Positions 1-11,121 of a stretch of 64,000 nt of DNA are shown here, piece by piece. A model generated the notes under the pieces. It did no database searches, was not told where the DNA came from, and saw nothing but the letters and a program-made list of their open reading frames with translations. Numbering within the stretch: position 1 is the stretch's first letter; each line of letters begins with the position of its first letter. The position numbers and the translations under genes are program-made. The stretch lies in assembly GCA_009823505.1 (NCBI GenBank), contig VZQC01007129.1:1715905-1779904 (forward strand). The letters run 5' to 3'. The DNA comes from Rhizomys pruinosus (taxonomy: Eukaryota > Chordata > Mammalia > Rodentia > Spalacidae).

Positions 1-189
1 GGCCTTCAGCACTAGACTGGGACTCCTGAGACATCCAGCCTTGTGGACTGAGCAGTTCCCTGGATTCCCGGCCTCTCCAGTTTGGTGCTACTGTTGAGCT
101 CCGTCACGTGAGCAAATCAATAAATTGTATATAGTTATATACATTCATCCTGTTGCTTCTGTTTCTTTAGAGAACCCTGACTAATACAC
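1..189 (+). mobile_element. ERVL/MT2-like LTR, 3' part
   Basis: The segment ends in a sequence meaning 'agagaaccctgactaataca', the typical 3' end of rodent ERVL/MaLR-class LTRs. The same body ('gagacatccagcc...tggactgag...cctctccagt') is seen again near 13.7 kb and 38.1 kb. It carries an AATAAA-like 'caataaatt' at about 118-126. The 5' end lies outside the window, so neither length nor target duplication can be judged. Confidence 0.6.
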
Positions 190-659
190 CTTATCAAAGG
201 GATCCTCTCCTTCACATGCCTTGGCTCCAACATTAATATCCCTAGTGCACTTTTCCAATCCAAACTGTACATTCTGCATTTATTTCTGCCCCATTTGCTT
301 TTTTTCACCATTAATAGCCACACCACCATTTCTATCTTAGGCTGTCTTGAAATATCATCTGCTAAAGAACTTAGTCCATTGCTTTTCAACTTAGCCTCAG
401 GCAAGCATTTTGGCTGTGAGCAAACTCCAGCCAGACTCTGACAAAATTTCCCAGTTGCTGTTTAAATCCTTATTTTTCTCTGGAAATACATTTTTCTCAG
501 TACTGCTTTCTTCTAGGCTTCTACTAGCATAACCCATTAAGCTCTCCTTATGGCAGTCAACAGCTATTCCAGTCCAAAGTTCCAAAGTCTTCCACATTTC
601 TCCAAATACCCACATAGTCAGTTTATTTGCAGACAACACCCCACTTCTGGTACCAAAAA
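190..659 (-). mobile_element. MaLR internal region, fragment
   Basis: This stretch matches the 17.59-18.08 kb segment almost throughout, for example 'gcctctccttcacatgcctt', 'aactgtacattctgcat' and 'ccaaagtcttccacatttct'. It ends at 'ggtacca', the start of a MaLR internal region just inside the 5' LTR. Together with the LTR at 660-1057 it is one 5' LTR plus internal unit on the minus strand, cut off by the LTR at 1-189. Confidence 0.7.
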
Positions 660-819
660 CATTAGTCACTTTTCTGATCAAGGGAACTTATGAGATGAAG
701 AGTTTATTTGAGCTTATGATTGACAGTTCCAGGGAATTAGAGTCCATTGTGGTGAGAGGCATGGTGGCAGGAGCTGGAGCAGAAAACTGAGGTTCACATC
801 TTCCAATGAGTACAGGAAG

Positions 820-890
<71 letters not shown>

Positions 891-1057
891 CCACTGCAGC
901 CTGCAAGGCTTGTTGAACTCTCTAAACCTGCCCCCAGTGATATACTTCCTCCAGCATGGCCACACCTTCTAAGACTTCCCAAAACAGTTCCACCAACTGG
1001 GGACAAAATGTCTGAATACTTGAAGCCTATGGGGGGCATTCTCATTCCAACTACCAT
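660..1057 (-). mobile_element. MaLR (MT-type) LTR with GA expansion
   Basis: Read on the minus strand this is the same LTR as the complete copies at 6267 and 54474: it has 'ccaactgggga', 'caccttctaag' and 'ttccagggaattagagtcca'. About 20 bp near its 3' end ('gttgctgtgataaaacacc') are missing. A long (GA)n tract lies inside at 822-890. Confidence 0.75.
822..890 (+). repeat. (GA)n microsatellite inside LTR
   Basis: About 69 bp of nearly pure GA. It sits exactly where other copies of this LTR have only a short CTCTCTCT run, so it grew from a seed within the LTR. The CT-strand open frames here are low-complexity artefacts. Confidence 0.95.
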
Positions 1058-1320
1058 GCCCAGTGAATATGGGAAGCATCAGATAAAGTCTTTCCTTGCA
1101 CCCACCCCTCTGCAGAAACACTGGGTCATATTTTTTTCTGCTGTGATCTGAATCAGGGAACACATACTTCAGCACCTCTGGCACAGTGAGAAGCTGTGTG
1201 GCCTGTCAGTGCACAAGCAGAAGGTGTGCACGCAGAGGAGGGAAGAGCTGGGTATGGCTGGAAGCACAGAGGGAGTACCTGCCACTAGGGATTTCTCCCT
1301 TGATCCCCACCCGTCTTTCT

Positions 1321-1461
1321 CTTTCAACAGGATCTCCCAATAGCCTAAGCTGTCCTGGAACTCACCATGTAGTCCAGGCTGGCCTAGATCTGACAGAGAT
1401 CTACCTGGCTCTGCCCCCCAAGTGTTGGGATTTAAGTTGTGCACCACCACACCTGGCCCCA
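1321..1461 (-). mobile_element. B1 SINE, diverged
   Basis: Antisense B1 (7SL-derived) signature: 'ggatctccc...agctgtcctggaactcac...ccaggctggcc...gatctacctgg...aagtgttgggatt...caccaccacacctgg'. It is clearly diverged from younger copies such as 9331-9481. Confidence 0.85.
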
Positions 1462-1674
1462 TTTTCTCTTTTTATCTGATTTAGACTGTAAGCCAATGCT
1501 CCCTGCTTTACAGTAGTCTTCACTCCTTAGTTAAGCCTCTCTGGAGAGGGCTTCTGCAAAGTATAGGGGTACTCTTTGCAAATCCGCAAAGTGCTTTTCT
1601 ACCCAATAGAAAAATCAAGATTAACAGTTTTCCTTGTAGTTTTCCTTCTGTGTATGTTAAGAATGCCTAAAATA

Positions 1675-1826
1675 AGCAGGGCGTGGTGGCTCATGCCTTT
1701 AATCCTAGCACTTGGGAGGCAGAGGCAGGTGGATCTTTGTGAGTTCAAGGCCAGCCTGGTCCACAGAATGAGCTCCAGGAGAGCTGGGGCTACAGGGAGA
1801 CCCTATCTTGAAAAGACTGAAATAAA
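1675..1826 (+). mobile_element. B1 SINE with intact target duplication
   Basis: Full-length sense B1 beginning 'agcagggcgtggtggctcat' and ending in an A-rich tail. It is flanked by an exact 16-bp direct repeat, AAGAATGCCTAAAATA, at 1659-1674 and 1827-1842, which fits L1-driven insertion. Confidence 0.95.
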
Positions 1827-1842
1827 AAGAATGCCTAAAATA

Positions 1843-2469
1843 AAATGTATCTTCTTAGCATATTTTAAAGAGTACTAAACATATTGTTACTTACAAGGAA
1901 TATGCAGTACATCAGGTCTTTAGGATGTATTTTTTTTACAATTAAAACTTAATACTGGATGAACGATCACTCCTCATTTCCTCCCCTCATCTCCCCAGCC
2001 TCTATGATTTTTCCTCCTATGAGAATCTCCACAGTATTTCCCCATTTACCCACGTAGGACACATCTAAGACTCTTTGGACAACTAAAATCACCAGTAGTA
2101 CCAGATCCTTCACATACTATGCTTTTCCCTATGCCTATTCACCTAGGATAGAGTTTAATTTATAAATTATGCATGGTAAGAGATTGATAAAATAAACTGT
2201 AATAATACAATATAATAAACTTTAATGAAAATATATGAGTTATTTCTGGAATTTTTCACTTAATATAATGCTTTTTAGACTGAAGTTGGTTATAATTAAT
2301 GAATGCAGACAGTTACACTGAGTTTAAGAGGAGTGAATACTATATGTTAGTGTAATCAAGAAATAGTAATCCTCCTTTGACTGGCCTCAGTCATTTAGCA
2401 TAATATGTTCTCATTTCACTGATAATTTTAAACACAGCATTTTTGAAAATGTCATATATTTTTACATAT
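1843..2469. other. AT-rich sequence, no element recognised
   Basis: No open frame of note, no SINE or LTR signature. It is AT-rich and non-repetitive by eye. Confidence 0.5.
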
Positions 2470-2698
2470 ACTTAAAACATTTTATTTATTATTTTTCATG
2501 TGTATGAATGTACTGTCTGCATGTAGGTTAGTGCACCCATGTCGTGCAAGGCCGCAGAGGTCAGAAGAGGGGTGTCGGATTCCCCTGGAGCTGGAGTTAA
2601 AGACGGTTCTCAGCTGCCATGTGGGTGCTGGGGATCGAACCTGGGTCCTCTGCAAGAGCAGTTGGTGCTTTTAACCTCTAGGCCATCTCTCCAGCCCC
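2470..2698 (-). mobile_element. B2 SINE
   Basis: Antisense B2: the tRNA-like head reads 'ggccatctctccagcccc' at its right end, with 'tgctggggatcgaacctggg' (the B box region) and the A-rich tail as T-rich sequence at about 2470-2490. The body matches the copies at 3300 and 3963. Confidence 0.9.
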
Positions 2699-2705
2699 AA
2701 TATAC

Positions 2706-2931
2706 TTTTAAATGATTTACTTTATGTGTGTGTCTGAGCATAGGTTATGTGCACTAGATATATGCAAATGTCCATGGAGGCCAAGAAAGGGCAAAGCATT
2801 GGATCCCTTGGAACTGTTACAGAGGTTATGAGCCAACAGATATGGGAGCTTGGAACTGAACTTGGGTCCTCTGCAAGAGCAGCAAGTTCTTCTGAACACT
2901 GAGCCATTGTTCCAGCTGCTATGCAATGCAT
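2706..2931 (-). mobile_element. B2/B3-like SINE, old
   Basis: A second, more diverged antisense tRNA SINE directly beside the first. 'ggtcctctgcaagagcag' and 'tgagccattgttccagctg' mark its head. Orientation is the same as its neighbour. Confidence 0.7.
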
Positions 2932-3295
2932 TTTTATCATATCCACCCATTACCTCCCTCCTTCTGATGCCCCATCACATCACATGATCTTGTAAATGAA
3001 AAGATGTATTTCTTTTTAAAAGGTGAATAAGAGTTTATTCTCTGTGTGTATTGTGTGTGCTTTTTGCACTTATTACAAATAGGTTATTTCCATAGCCTGG
3101 CTATTGTAAATAAGAACAATGGAAGTGCAGATATCTCTTTATGGTTCCATTTCAATTAACTTCAGTTATCAAACATATCCTCAGAACTGAGGTTGGTAAA
3201 TCATAGAGCAGTTATGTTTTATGTTTTAGCAATACCTCTGAACTATTTTGTCTAGCAACTGGACCATCTTGCATTTTTATCAGCTTTGTATCTTT

Positions 3296-3549
3296 TAAAA
3301 ATTTTTTTTAAATTAATTTTATTTATTTATGTACGTGTATGAATGTACTGTCTGCATGCAAGTCTGTGCACCCGTGTTGTGCAATGCCGTGGGGGTCAGA
3401 ATAGGGTCTCAGATTCACCTGGAACTGGAGTTCTCCTGGAGTTGGAGTTTCAGATGGTTCTCAGCCTCCATGTAGGTGCTGGGGATCGAACCCTGGTCTT
3501 CTGCAAGAGCGATCGGCACTCTTAACCGCTAGGCCATCTCTCCAGCCCC
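3296..3549 (-). mobile_element. B2 SINE
   Basis: Antisense B2 with the same body as 2470-2698 and 3963-4220, including 'gaatgtactgtctgcatgca' near the tail and 'aggccatctctccagcccc' at the head. Small open frames over it are shadows. Confidence 0.9.
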
Positions 3550-3901
3550 AGTTTTGTATCTTTAAAACAATAATAGTTACCCAAGAGGTGTGTGGTGGCC
3601 TTTTCTTGTTGTTTTGCACTGCAGTCCTCTGACACTTAGTGACACTGAACAATGTGTGCCTTGAGGACATGTGTACTGGATTTGAGCAATTCTCCCAACC
3701 CAGCCTCTTGAAAAACAAGGATTTTAGGCACACCAATTTTAAAAGTAAATTACGTTTTTAATGTAATTTTATGTCTTTGCTATTGCATTTTAGGAGATTC
3801 TTATTTTGAATGTTAATTATTTATCAGATGGCTTACAAATAATTTTTCTTGCGTGTTGTCTTATTTAAAACAACACTACTTATTTAATAAGTAATTTTAT
3901 A

Positions 3902-4355
3902 GGGGCTGTGGATATGGCTCAGTGTGTGAAAGTGTTGGCTTTGTTAAGAATTAAGACCTGAGGGGGCTGGAGAGATAGCCTAGCGGTTAAGAGCACCGAC
4001 GCTCTTGCAGAGGACCCGGGTTCGATCCCCAGCACCCACATGGCGGCTAAGAACCGTCTGTAACTCCAATTCCAGGAGAACTCCAGTTCCAGGGGAATCT
4101 GAGACCCTCTTCTGACCTCCGCGGCATTGCACGACACGGGTGCACAAACCTGCATGCAGACAGTACATTCATACACATACAAAAAATAAATAAATAAATA
4201 ATTAAAAAAATTAAAAAAAAAATTAAGACCTGAGTTTCAACCTTCAACACTCATTTTTTTTTAAAACCTGGCATAACCATATGCTTGTGTAACCCCAATG
4301 TTGTGGGTGCAGAAACAGGGTGATCCCTGAGGCTTACAGGCTGCCACCGAGTCCC
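3902..4355 (+). mobile_element. tRNA-derived SINE split by a B2
   Basis: A tRNA-like head ('ggggctgtggatatggctcag') at 3902 continues after 4235 as 'tttcaaccttcaacactc' and a body ending near 4355. The B2 at 3963-4220 interrupts it. It is likely an older RSINE/B4-type copy; the exact family is not certain. Confidence 0.55.
3963..4220 (+). mobile_element. B2 SINE with target duplication
   Basis: Sense B2 beginning 'ggggctggagagatagccta' with A and B boxes ('tagcggttaagagc', 'gggttcgatccc') and an A-rich tail with AATAAA-like units. It is flanked by an exact 14-bp repeat, AATTAAGACCTGAG, at 3949-3962 and 4221-4234. This is the cleanest B2 in the window. Confidence 0.95.
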
Positions 4356-5317
4356 CATAAAGCCATTTCTAGACTCCCTCACAATGCAGGTTATGTTCCA
4401 TCACAGTTACTGCTTTTATGTTTGACATTCTGGTTCATTTTGGGAGAAATCACTCCATGAGAACCATGTCTGGTGTACTCTGGTTCTCCACACTATGTGG
4501 AAGGCCAAGGGCACAGCAAGTGTTTACAAGGCTTTTAGAAAAACTGTGTTAACATTTGACTTAATCCTTATCACCATTGCCATCTGGGGCCATGATAGTT
4601 GCTTGTAGTGTCCCAGGCCCAGGTCACATGTGGACTTAGGGGCCATGGGAGTCCTGGGCATTCTACTTGCTTCCCTCCCAGGTCTGCCTCTGCCTAGGCT
4701 TGGGAGTTGTCTTTATGACCCATGTGGTCATGCTTGCTCATTCCTTTCTTGATAGCTTGGCTGCTCATCTCATTCTTCATCTTCTTCCTGCGATCCAGGC
4801 TCTTGTATAACAAGAGAGCAGACAAAGGAATTCATTTTAAGTATGGCCTGGCTGTACCTTTTTCCACTTTCCTCACATCTCATTGTTTGGTGTGAGTTCA
4901 GTGCAGCATGCAAGGGTCTGTGTAAGAAGGTATGGGAGTTAATGGAAAGGGCCATGTGACTCCCTGGATGAGTGCCTGTTGAAGAGGGACAGCATTCAAG
5001 CAGAGTTTTGAAAGATGCAGAGGAGTCTTTCCATAGAGAAGGGAAAAAAGGCTTGCCAGGAAGAAAAGATAGGCCTGGCAATAGAGTATCTATTTAGAAG
5101 GACATCTGGTAATCATCTCTGTCTTTGAATCTGTATGAAAATAAAAACATAATAAAGTAGATCATTCAAAATGATCATTTTATTCATCCTTCTCCTGAGG
5201 ACCCGGTAACTGTGCTTTGCAATTTGGGCAGGAGTCCTCTTCAACTAACATTTGGTAAACTTTTAAAAGGAATATTTAAGAAAAATATAGTTCACAGAAT
5301 TTCAAGTTACCTTCTGT
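4356..5317. other. Unrecognised sequence
   Basis: No repeat family, RNA gene or convincing exon seen. The 103-codon minus-strand frame at 4770-5081 has no recognisable domain and I do not call it a gene. Confidence 0.4.
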
Positions 5318-5506
5318 TTAGTTTTTTAATACTTTTTATTGTATTTATTTTTTGTGTGTAGGCACAGTTCACAGATCAGGAGTGAAGGTCCGAGGACAGC
5401 TGGCAGAACAGGATTCTCTTCTTCTACCAGGTGGGTCCTGGGATTGAACTCAGGTCATCAGGGTTGGCACCAATGCCTTTGTCTGCTAAGCCATTTTGCT
5501 GGGCCT
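5318..5506 (-). mobile_element. B3-like SINE, old
   Basis: Antisense tRNA SINE: 'ggtgggtcctgggattgaactcaggtcatca' style B-box region with 'ctaagccattttgctgggcc' as the head end and a T-rich tail at 5318-5355. Confidence 0.65.
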
Positions 5507-6261
5507 TAGTCTTTACTTTAATCTCACTGAGATCATATTCTTTGTTGTTAAAAGAAGCAATCATAGGTTTTGGATAACAGGTACTTAGCAGCTTACACTG
5601 CCCTCTGTTCCGCCATGCAGTAGCAACCACAGTAGTGGGAGAGTAAAAAGTAAAGCTATATCTTCTCCAGAGACAAAAGTTACCTGAGGCATATGTACAA
5701 GCTGAGTGGACAGAACTCATGGGATGACCAGATGTGACAAATAACAGAGAAGCAGGGCCTAGCTGACCTGGCTTTCATGATGAGGGATGGGAGGGGTGGG
5801 GTCCTTTGGAAGATGGCTGTGTCTGTTTTCCAGAGTACATTGATGGGTGAGGGATGGTGGCTGGAGAAGGAGACTTGGAAATGGACAGAGAACCCAACAA
5901 TTTATGAAACCTAGGAAACAAGTTGTAGAGGGATTTATTTATTATTTATTTTTACAGCAAGTATCTTTTTGGCTGAGAGATTCTGTTGGTAGATAAGGAT
6001 AGATCTAAGTGTTCTTTGAAATGGTAGCAGCAATTGTTTATTAAACTTCAAAACTTAGGCCAAAAAGGAGGCAATGAGAAGGCCTTGGGGGGAGTTTCTT
6101 CAAAGAGTGGGAACTGGCATTTTGAGAGAGAGGAATCTGGTGTGCATTCTAGGGGCCTCACTTTTCAGACCTGACTCCATTTGTCCCTCTAGGGGACAAA
6201 TGTGCACTACCAGGTGGATACACCAGTCTGCATGACTATTCTTTTCCACTTCCTTCAAAGG
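5507..6261. other. Unrecognised sequence
   Basis: No element or gene recognised. Short minus-strand open frames at 5424-5720 and 6100-6309 lack recognisable domains. Confidence 0.4.
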
Positions 6262-6266
6262 GTCAC

Positions 6267-6629
6267 TGTGGTGGTTTGAATGAGAATGTCCCCCATAGGC
6301 TTTAAGCATTCAGACATTTTGTCCTCAGCTGGTGGCACTGTTTGGAGAGGTCTTAGAAGGCGTGGCCATGCTGGAGGAAGTACATCACTGGAGGAAGGCT
6401 TAGAGAGCTTAACAAGCCTTGCTAGTCTCCAGAGGCTCTCTCTTGACTTCCTGTGCTTATTGCAAGATGTGAACTTCAGCTTTCTCCTCCAGCCCTGGCC
6501 ACCATGCCTCCTGCCACAATGGACTCTAATTGACTGGAACCGTCAATAGTAAGCTTAAATAAACTCTTCCTTTTATAAGTTCCTTTGGTCATGGTAGTTT
6601 ATCACAGCAACAGAAAAGTGACTAATACA
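6267..6629 (+). mobile_element. MaLR (MT-type) solo LTR
   Basis: A complete 363-bp LTR running from TGTGGTGGTTTGAATGAG to GTGACTAATACA, with an AATAAA poly(A) signal at about 6559. It is flanked by an exact 5-bp direct repeat, GTCAC, at 6262-6266 and 6630-6634, as expected for ERVL-class integration. There is no internal region, so it is the product of LTR-LTR recombination. Confidence 0.9.
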
Positions 6630-6634
6630 GTCAC

Positions 6635-8938
6635 TATGTAGATGTAGTTTGTGCTAAGTGTGCATATGCCCCAAGTGCTAATCATCTTGTCTGGAATTAG
6701 GCAGGAGACCCAGACATTGTTAGAAGAGAGTTGTAAGGATCTTCTAAAGTATGTAACCCAGGATAATGGTCCTTCTTACCTGAATCTGAAAATGTTCTAT
6801 GTGGAAATGTGCCTATTGAAAATTTGTAGCTGTTAGTTACATATGCTTACACACAGTGAAATCATACAAAATGCAAAGGTCAGATCCTCTGGTTCATCTG
6901 TCTTTGACCCTCATGGCTTTTAATGTCTGAGAAGTAGTATACTGACGTTAAGAAAAAGGCCAAATCAGTCTGAATTAAAAGTATATAAAGGCAGGCATTT
7001 ATTCCAGGAAATTCTCTTTCTCTCTCTCTATCTCTCTCATCCATGGCCATCCAGGGTATTGAAAAATGCATCTGGGAGTGGGGAGAGCCTTTTATAGGGG
7101 AGGGGAGATGGTGACGTGTTGGAATCTGGCAAATTCAGCCGGGTCAGGGGCCGATGATTTTTGCCAGCAAATGCAAGCTCCAGAGCAGAAAAGAAGGAAA
7201 GGTTCTTCCGGTCTATGTCATCTTGACTTTTTGCCCCCGGCCCAACCCAATATCCCAGACTCTTAGGGTATAGGGGGGCAATGACTCTGCTCTGGCTTCT
7301 TCCTGCTGAGTTGGGACATGGAAGGGAGGGAGAATTTGGAGTAGGTAGGGCTGAGGGCACAGTGCTGTAGGGATGTAAAGACCACTCTGGAGACCTCCTG
7401 GATGTGTTCCTGCAAGAATTGGAGGAGACCCAGTGCTAAGATCAGAAGGAGTCTCCTGGTTGAGTTTGGAGAGGCTCCTCTTACTGTTAGATGATCTTGG
7501 TTGGAGGACAGGGTCTAAACATGGGCTCTCCAGTTTCATCTGTCCAGGTATCTGGAGCATGGACATGCCAGCAGTATGTCAAATCTGGCACAGCATCACG
7601 TTGTTTGGTAAAGACTGAGACACTAACAAGACAAAGGGGAGCATGGACAGCATAGGTGTGGGCATTTTTGTTGCCACAGGATATTTTCCTGGACAATTCA
7701 AATCTTGGGGGCTCAGAGAAGACTGATCTGCCCAGGGTCCTGAAACTGTAGGACTGGGGCTGAAATTTAAAGTCAAATCTATTGGATTCTAAATTCTATA
7801 TTTGTATTAATTCCTGATATTGGAAAAAAACCACACTTCCAACTTGTTTTTAAATCTATAAAACAAAAATAAACTTCTCAGTGTGCTATGGTGAAGATTA
7901 AATGAGGTCACATAAAGCAAATTCCCACAACAGAGCAAAATGTTTTCTCAATAAATTTGGTTCTTTCTCTAGCCTCAGCAGGGGTGGAAGGTGAGGCAAG
8001 ATGAGTTAGCTGTCTACTTCAAATACTGAAAATCAGAGAAAAACAGCTTGAAAGTGGATGAAAGACTCCCTGGTTAGCATCAGTGACTAGATACTTAATA
8101 CTGGGCAAAGAACAATTTTGATGCAAGGTGCCATGGATTAGGTCATTGAACTCCTTGTAAGCATGTCTGTTTGAAAGATAAAATAGATTTTATAATATAA
8201 TTGGGGCTTTCCCCCCTAGAAGCTGTGGGGAGCATATCCATTCTCTGATTATGTATGATCAATAGATGAGGAAGACTCCATCAGACATTAGAAATCCACA
8301 CTTATTAGCTGGATTTGTTTCCTTATGGTGCTGCTTTTGAGACCCAGAGAGGCAAAGGCATTGCTAGGATCAAAGAGAAGCATTTTGGACTCAGGGACCC
8401 TCTGGGAGAGGGGCTGGGTCAGAAGTCCCTGGGGAATTTTTGCTTCTAAAAAACTAAAACAATCTTTTAAAGCATCAGTTTTAAATTTGAAATAGCGTGG
8501 CTTGCTTTCTGTTAATCTACCACCAGAGCTTCAACCTGCAGAAGTCTCCTGCTGCTGGGGGAGATTTTGTGCCATTTGGTGGGAGGTGAATTCCCTCTCC
8601 TTCCTGTTCTTTTTTCTTTCTCTGTTTTTAAACATCATTGATGAAAAATCAGAGTGACCATGACATAAGATTCATCCTTCTGGATCAAAAGTGAATGAGT
8701 TCCTCATAGACAGCTTCATGTCAGAGTTGCTCACTGATTCATTCTTTATCTGACAGAATGAATGTCTGAGCCCCCAGTGATGCCTTGCAGGCAATGTTGT
8801 GGGCTCAGAAGATGCAGGTGTGAGTAGGTAGATGGAGACCTTACTTACATGCTAAGCAGGGAAGATGGTCTTCAGCAAGATATGGTCCAGTGTGCAGCAT
8901 GTCATGTGGTGACAAAAGCACTTCAAAAGTAATAAATC
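6635..8938. other. Unrecognised sequence, possible old LTR at 6990-7620
   Basis: No gene recognised. A CT-rich run (about 7014-7040) beside an antisense AATAAA (6998-7003), in otherwise GC-richer sequence, could be the end of an old minus-strand LTR, but no terminal TG/CA pair or duplication was found. Overlapping open frames at 7037-7776 lie on both strands and look like chance. Confidence 0.3.
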
Positions 8939-8939
8939 T

Positions 8940-9086
8940 GCCAGGTGTGGTGGTGCACACCTTTAATCCCAGCACTCGGGAGGCAGATGCAGATGAATCT
9001 CTATAATTTCAAGGTCAGCCTGGTCTACATAGAGAGTTCCAGGCCAGCTGGGGTTATAGGAAGACCCTATCTCAAAAAGACCAAAA
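8940..9086 (+). mobile_element. B1 SINE
   Basis: Sense B1 beginning 'gccaggtgtggtggtgcacac' and ending 'ctatctcaaaaagacc'. The A-rich tail leads into an (AAT)n tract. Confidence 0.9.
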
Positions 9087-9089
9087 AAG

Positions 9090-9117
9090 AAATAATTAAT
9101 AATAATAATAATAAATC
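9090..9117 (+). repeat. (AAT)n tail microsatellite
   Basis: Short AAT/ATA repeat grown from the A-rich tail of the preceding B1. Confidence 0.8.
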
Positions 9118-9330
9118 CAATGTGAGTGATGTGGGGCATTGGAGGCAGGTGGGATCTTAGATCAGGTGATTTGGGAAAGTGCTTTGAGATGATATCTGAA
9201 CAGATGTCTTCATGAAATCAGGCTGTGAACCAGGTGAGGATCCAGTGCAAGAATGTTCCAACAGGGATATCACAGTAGCAAGATTGCATGATGGGATAAA
9301 GGCTTCATGTGGTTGAAAATTAGAAAGTGG

Positions 9331-9481
9331 CAGCCAAGCATGGTGGCGCACGCCTTTAATCCTAGCACTCGGGAGGCAGAGGCAGGTGGATCTTTGTGAG
9401 TTAAAGGCCAGCCTGGTCTACAGAGTGAGTTCCAGGACAGCTGGGGCTACAGGGAGACCCTGCCTCGAAAAGACTAAAAAA
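9331..9481 (+). mobile_element. B1 SINE with target duplication
   Basis: Full-length young-looking B1 from 'cagccaagcatggtggcgca' to its A-rich tail. It is flanked by an exact 16-bp repeat, GAAAATTAGAAAGTGG, at 9315-9330 and 9482-9497. Confidence 0.95.
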
Positions 9482-9497
9482 GAAAATTAGAAAGTGG

Positions 9498-10055
9498 TTA
9501 GAGTGCAGGTATAGAGCTGAGCAGGGCAGAACAGGAGGGGGAGGTCAGAGGAAAGTGTGGGGTGGTGAGGAAGGGGAAGCAGAGGACTAACCAGGTCAGG
9601 GGGCAGTGAAACAAGGCTAGAGAGCCACACCCAGCCTCACGACTGGTGTTAAGTCCAGCTTCACTTCTATGCAGCCATGCATGTCCATTCACTGCCGCGT
9701 CTAGCTGGTTTAATCACAACAGAATCAAGATTTGTAACAGAGATTTACAGCTTGTGAAGGCTAAATATTTATATTAGGCATATTACAAGAAAAAGTTACT
9801 GTCCCTCTTTTACATTATTGTATGACTATATGCTTTTGTTTTTAGCCTTGCTGTGCCATTATAATATATTATAAAACAGATGATAACTAATGCTTTTCTT
9901 TATGCAGTATGATCCTCTACACAGGATGATTGTGATTTCAGGGCCACCCTGGGGACTCTATCTCCTCACTCAAGTTTAATCTTTCTACATAGAATATGAA
10001 TGTTTATATTTTAAAATATATTACTACCATGTTGTGCATTGTTTCCATTTTATCT
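9498..10055. other. Unrecognised sequence
   Basis: No gene or repeat family recognised. Confidence 0.4.
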
Positions 10056-10057
10056 AC

Positions 10058-10144
10058 TTCTCTTCCCTCCCTCTCTCCCTCCCTCCTTCCTTTCCTCCCT
10101 CCCTCCCTCCCTTCCCTCCTTCCCTCCTTTCCTCCTTCTTTCCT
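10058..10144 (+). repeat. CT-rich low-complexity tract
   Basis: About 87 bp made of CCCT/CCTT units. It is polypyrimidine on the plus strand. Confidence 0.9.
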
Positions 10145-10145
10145 T

Positions 10146-10275
10146 GAGATAAGGGCTTGTTATATAGCTGAAAGTGGTCTAGAACTTTTTATTTAGCCCA
10201 CACTGGCCCTTAGGTCCCTACCCTCTTGAGCTTCAGCCTCCTGAGGATTGGGTTTACAGGTACATGCCACTCCAC
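10146..10275 (-). mobile_element. B1-like SINE, very old
   Basis: Weak antisense B1 traces: 'gataagggcttgttatatagc', 'cttcagcctcctgaggattgg' and 'tacaggtacatgccactcc'. A CT tract and a TTA tract bracket it, as expected of an old SINE with an expanded tail. Confidence 0.5.

Positions 10276-10276
<1 letters not shown>

Positions 10277-10313
<37 letters not shown>
10277..10313 (+). repeat. (TTA)n microsatellite
   Basis: Uninterrupted TTA repeat, about 12 units. Confidence 0.95.
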
Positions 10314-10315
<2 letters not shown>

Positions 10316-10869
10316 TTTTTGCCCCATTCATTTGCAATGAGTCTCTTTCCATATTTCTCTTTTAAATCTACATATTGATATGAGCTGACTTTGAAAACAT
10401 TTTTTTTCCTGGCAGAATAATGTAATATCCAGCAAAAACATTTCTCCTGTGGAGGTAATTGTTTTTTGCTTGATTTGTGTTTCAATATAGTTGTCTGAAC
10501 ATTAAGCTTAAACTCTGTCAGGTTAGGAAGTCTGTCAAAACGTTCATATGCATCAAATCATGCTCAGGTTTCTTGGATCAATCTCTCTGGTGTGTGGTCT
10601 TTTTCACTGTGATCAACAGGGTCTGCACATTCTCGCTGCCCTCTCCATTCACCATCCTGAGGATTTCCCCATGCCTCTTCTGTAGTCAGCACCCTGCCTA
10701 ACTTCTTTGCTTGCCTTCCCTTCAGACAGGCTCCTCAGAAGGAGGCCTGGTGGTGTTGAGCCTTTGAAAATATCTACATGTTTGTCTCAGCAGCTGGGCT
10801 GGCTCTCAAATCCTAAATGGGACTTTTTTTTTCTTTAGTACATTAAAAGCACCATTGTTTCCTAGCTTG

Positions 10870-10922
10870 CACACACACATACACACACATGTGTGCATGC
10901 ACACACACGGACACACACACAC
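10870..10922 (+). repeat. Imperfect (CA)n tract
   Basis: CA repeats broken by 'catgtgtgcatgcac', an alternating purine-pyrimidine, partly palindromic core. Confidence 0.9.
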
Positions 10923-11121
10923 AGATCCAGAGAAACTCTTAGATCTCATCTCTTAGATGTGACAATTTCCCTCCTAGTGTGAATTTTTTCCCATAGTGTT
11001 TTGAAATCTCGCCATTGTTTGCTTTGGTGTTAGACTTTTCCCCACTGTACTGGTCTGGGCTGGACTTTCTCAGTTTGCACTCTGAAAATTTTCTAAATAA
11101 TATTTTTATCCATCTGGAAAT

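Noticed and set aside
688..1057. Serine-leucine repeat frames in three phases
   Set aside because: Translation of a GA/CT microsatellite inside a MaLR LTR.
7037..7776. Cluster of 60-117-codon frames on both strands
   Set aside because: GC-richer DNA with overlapping frames in several phases; no domain, no splice pattern, so no gene is called.
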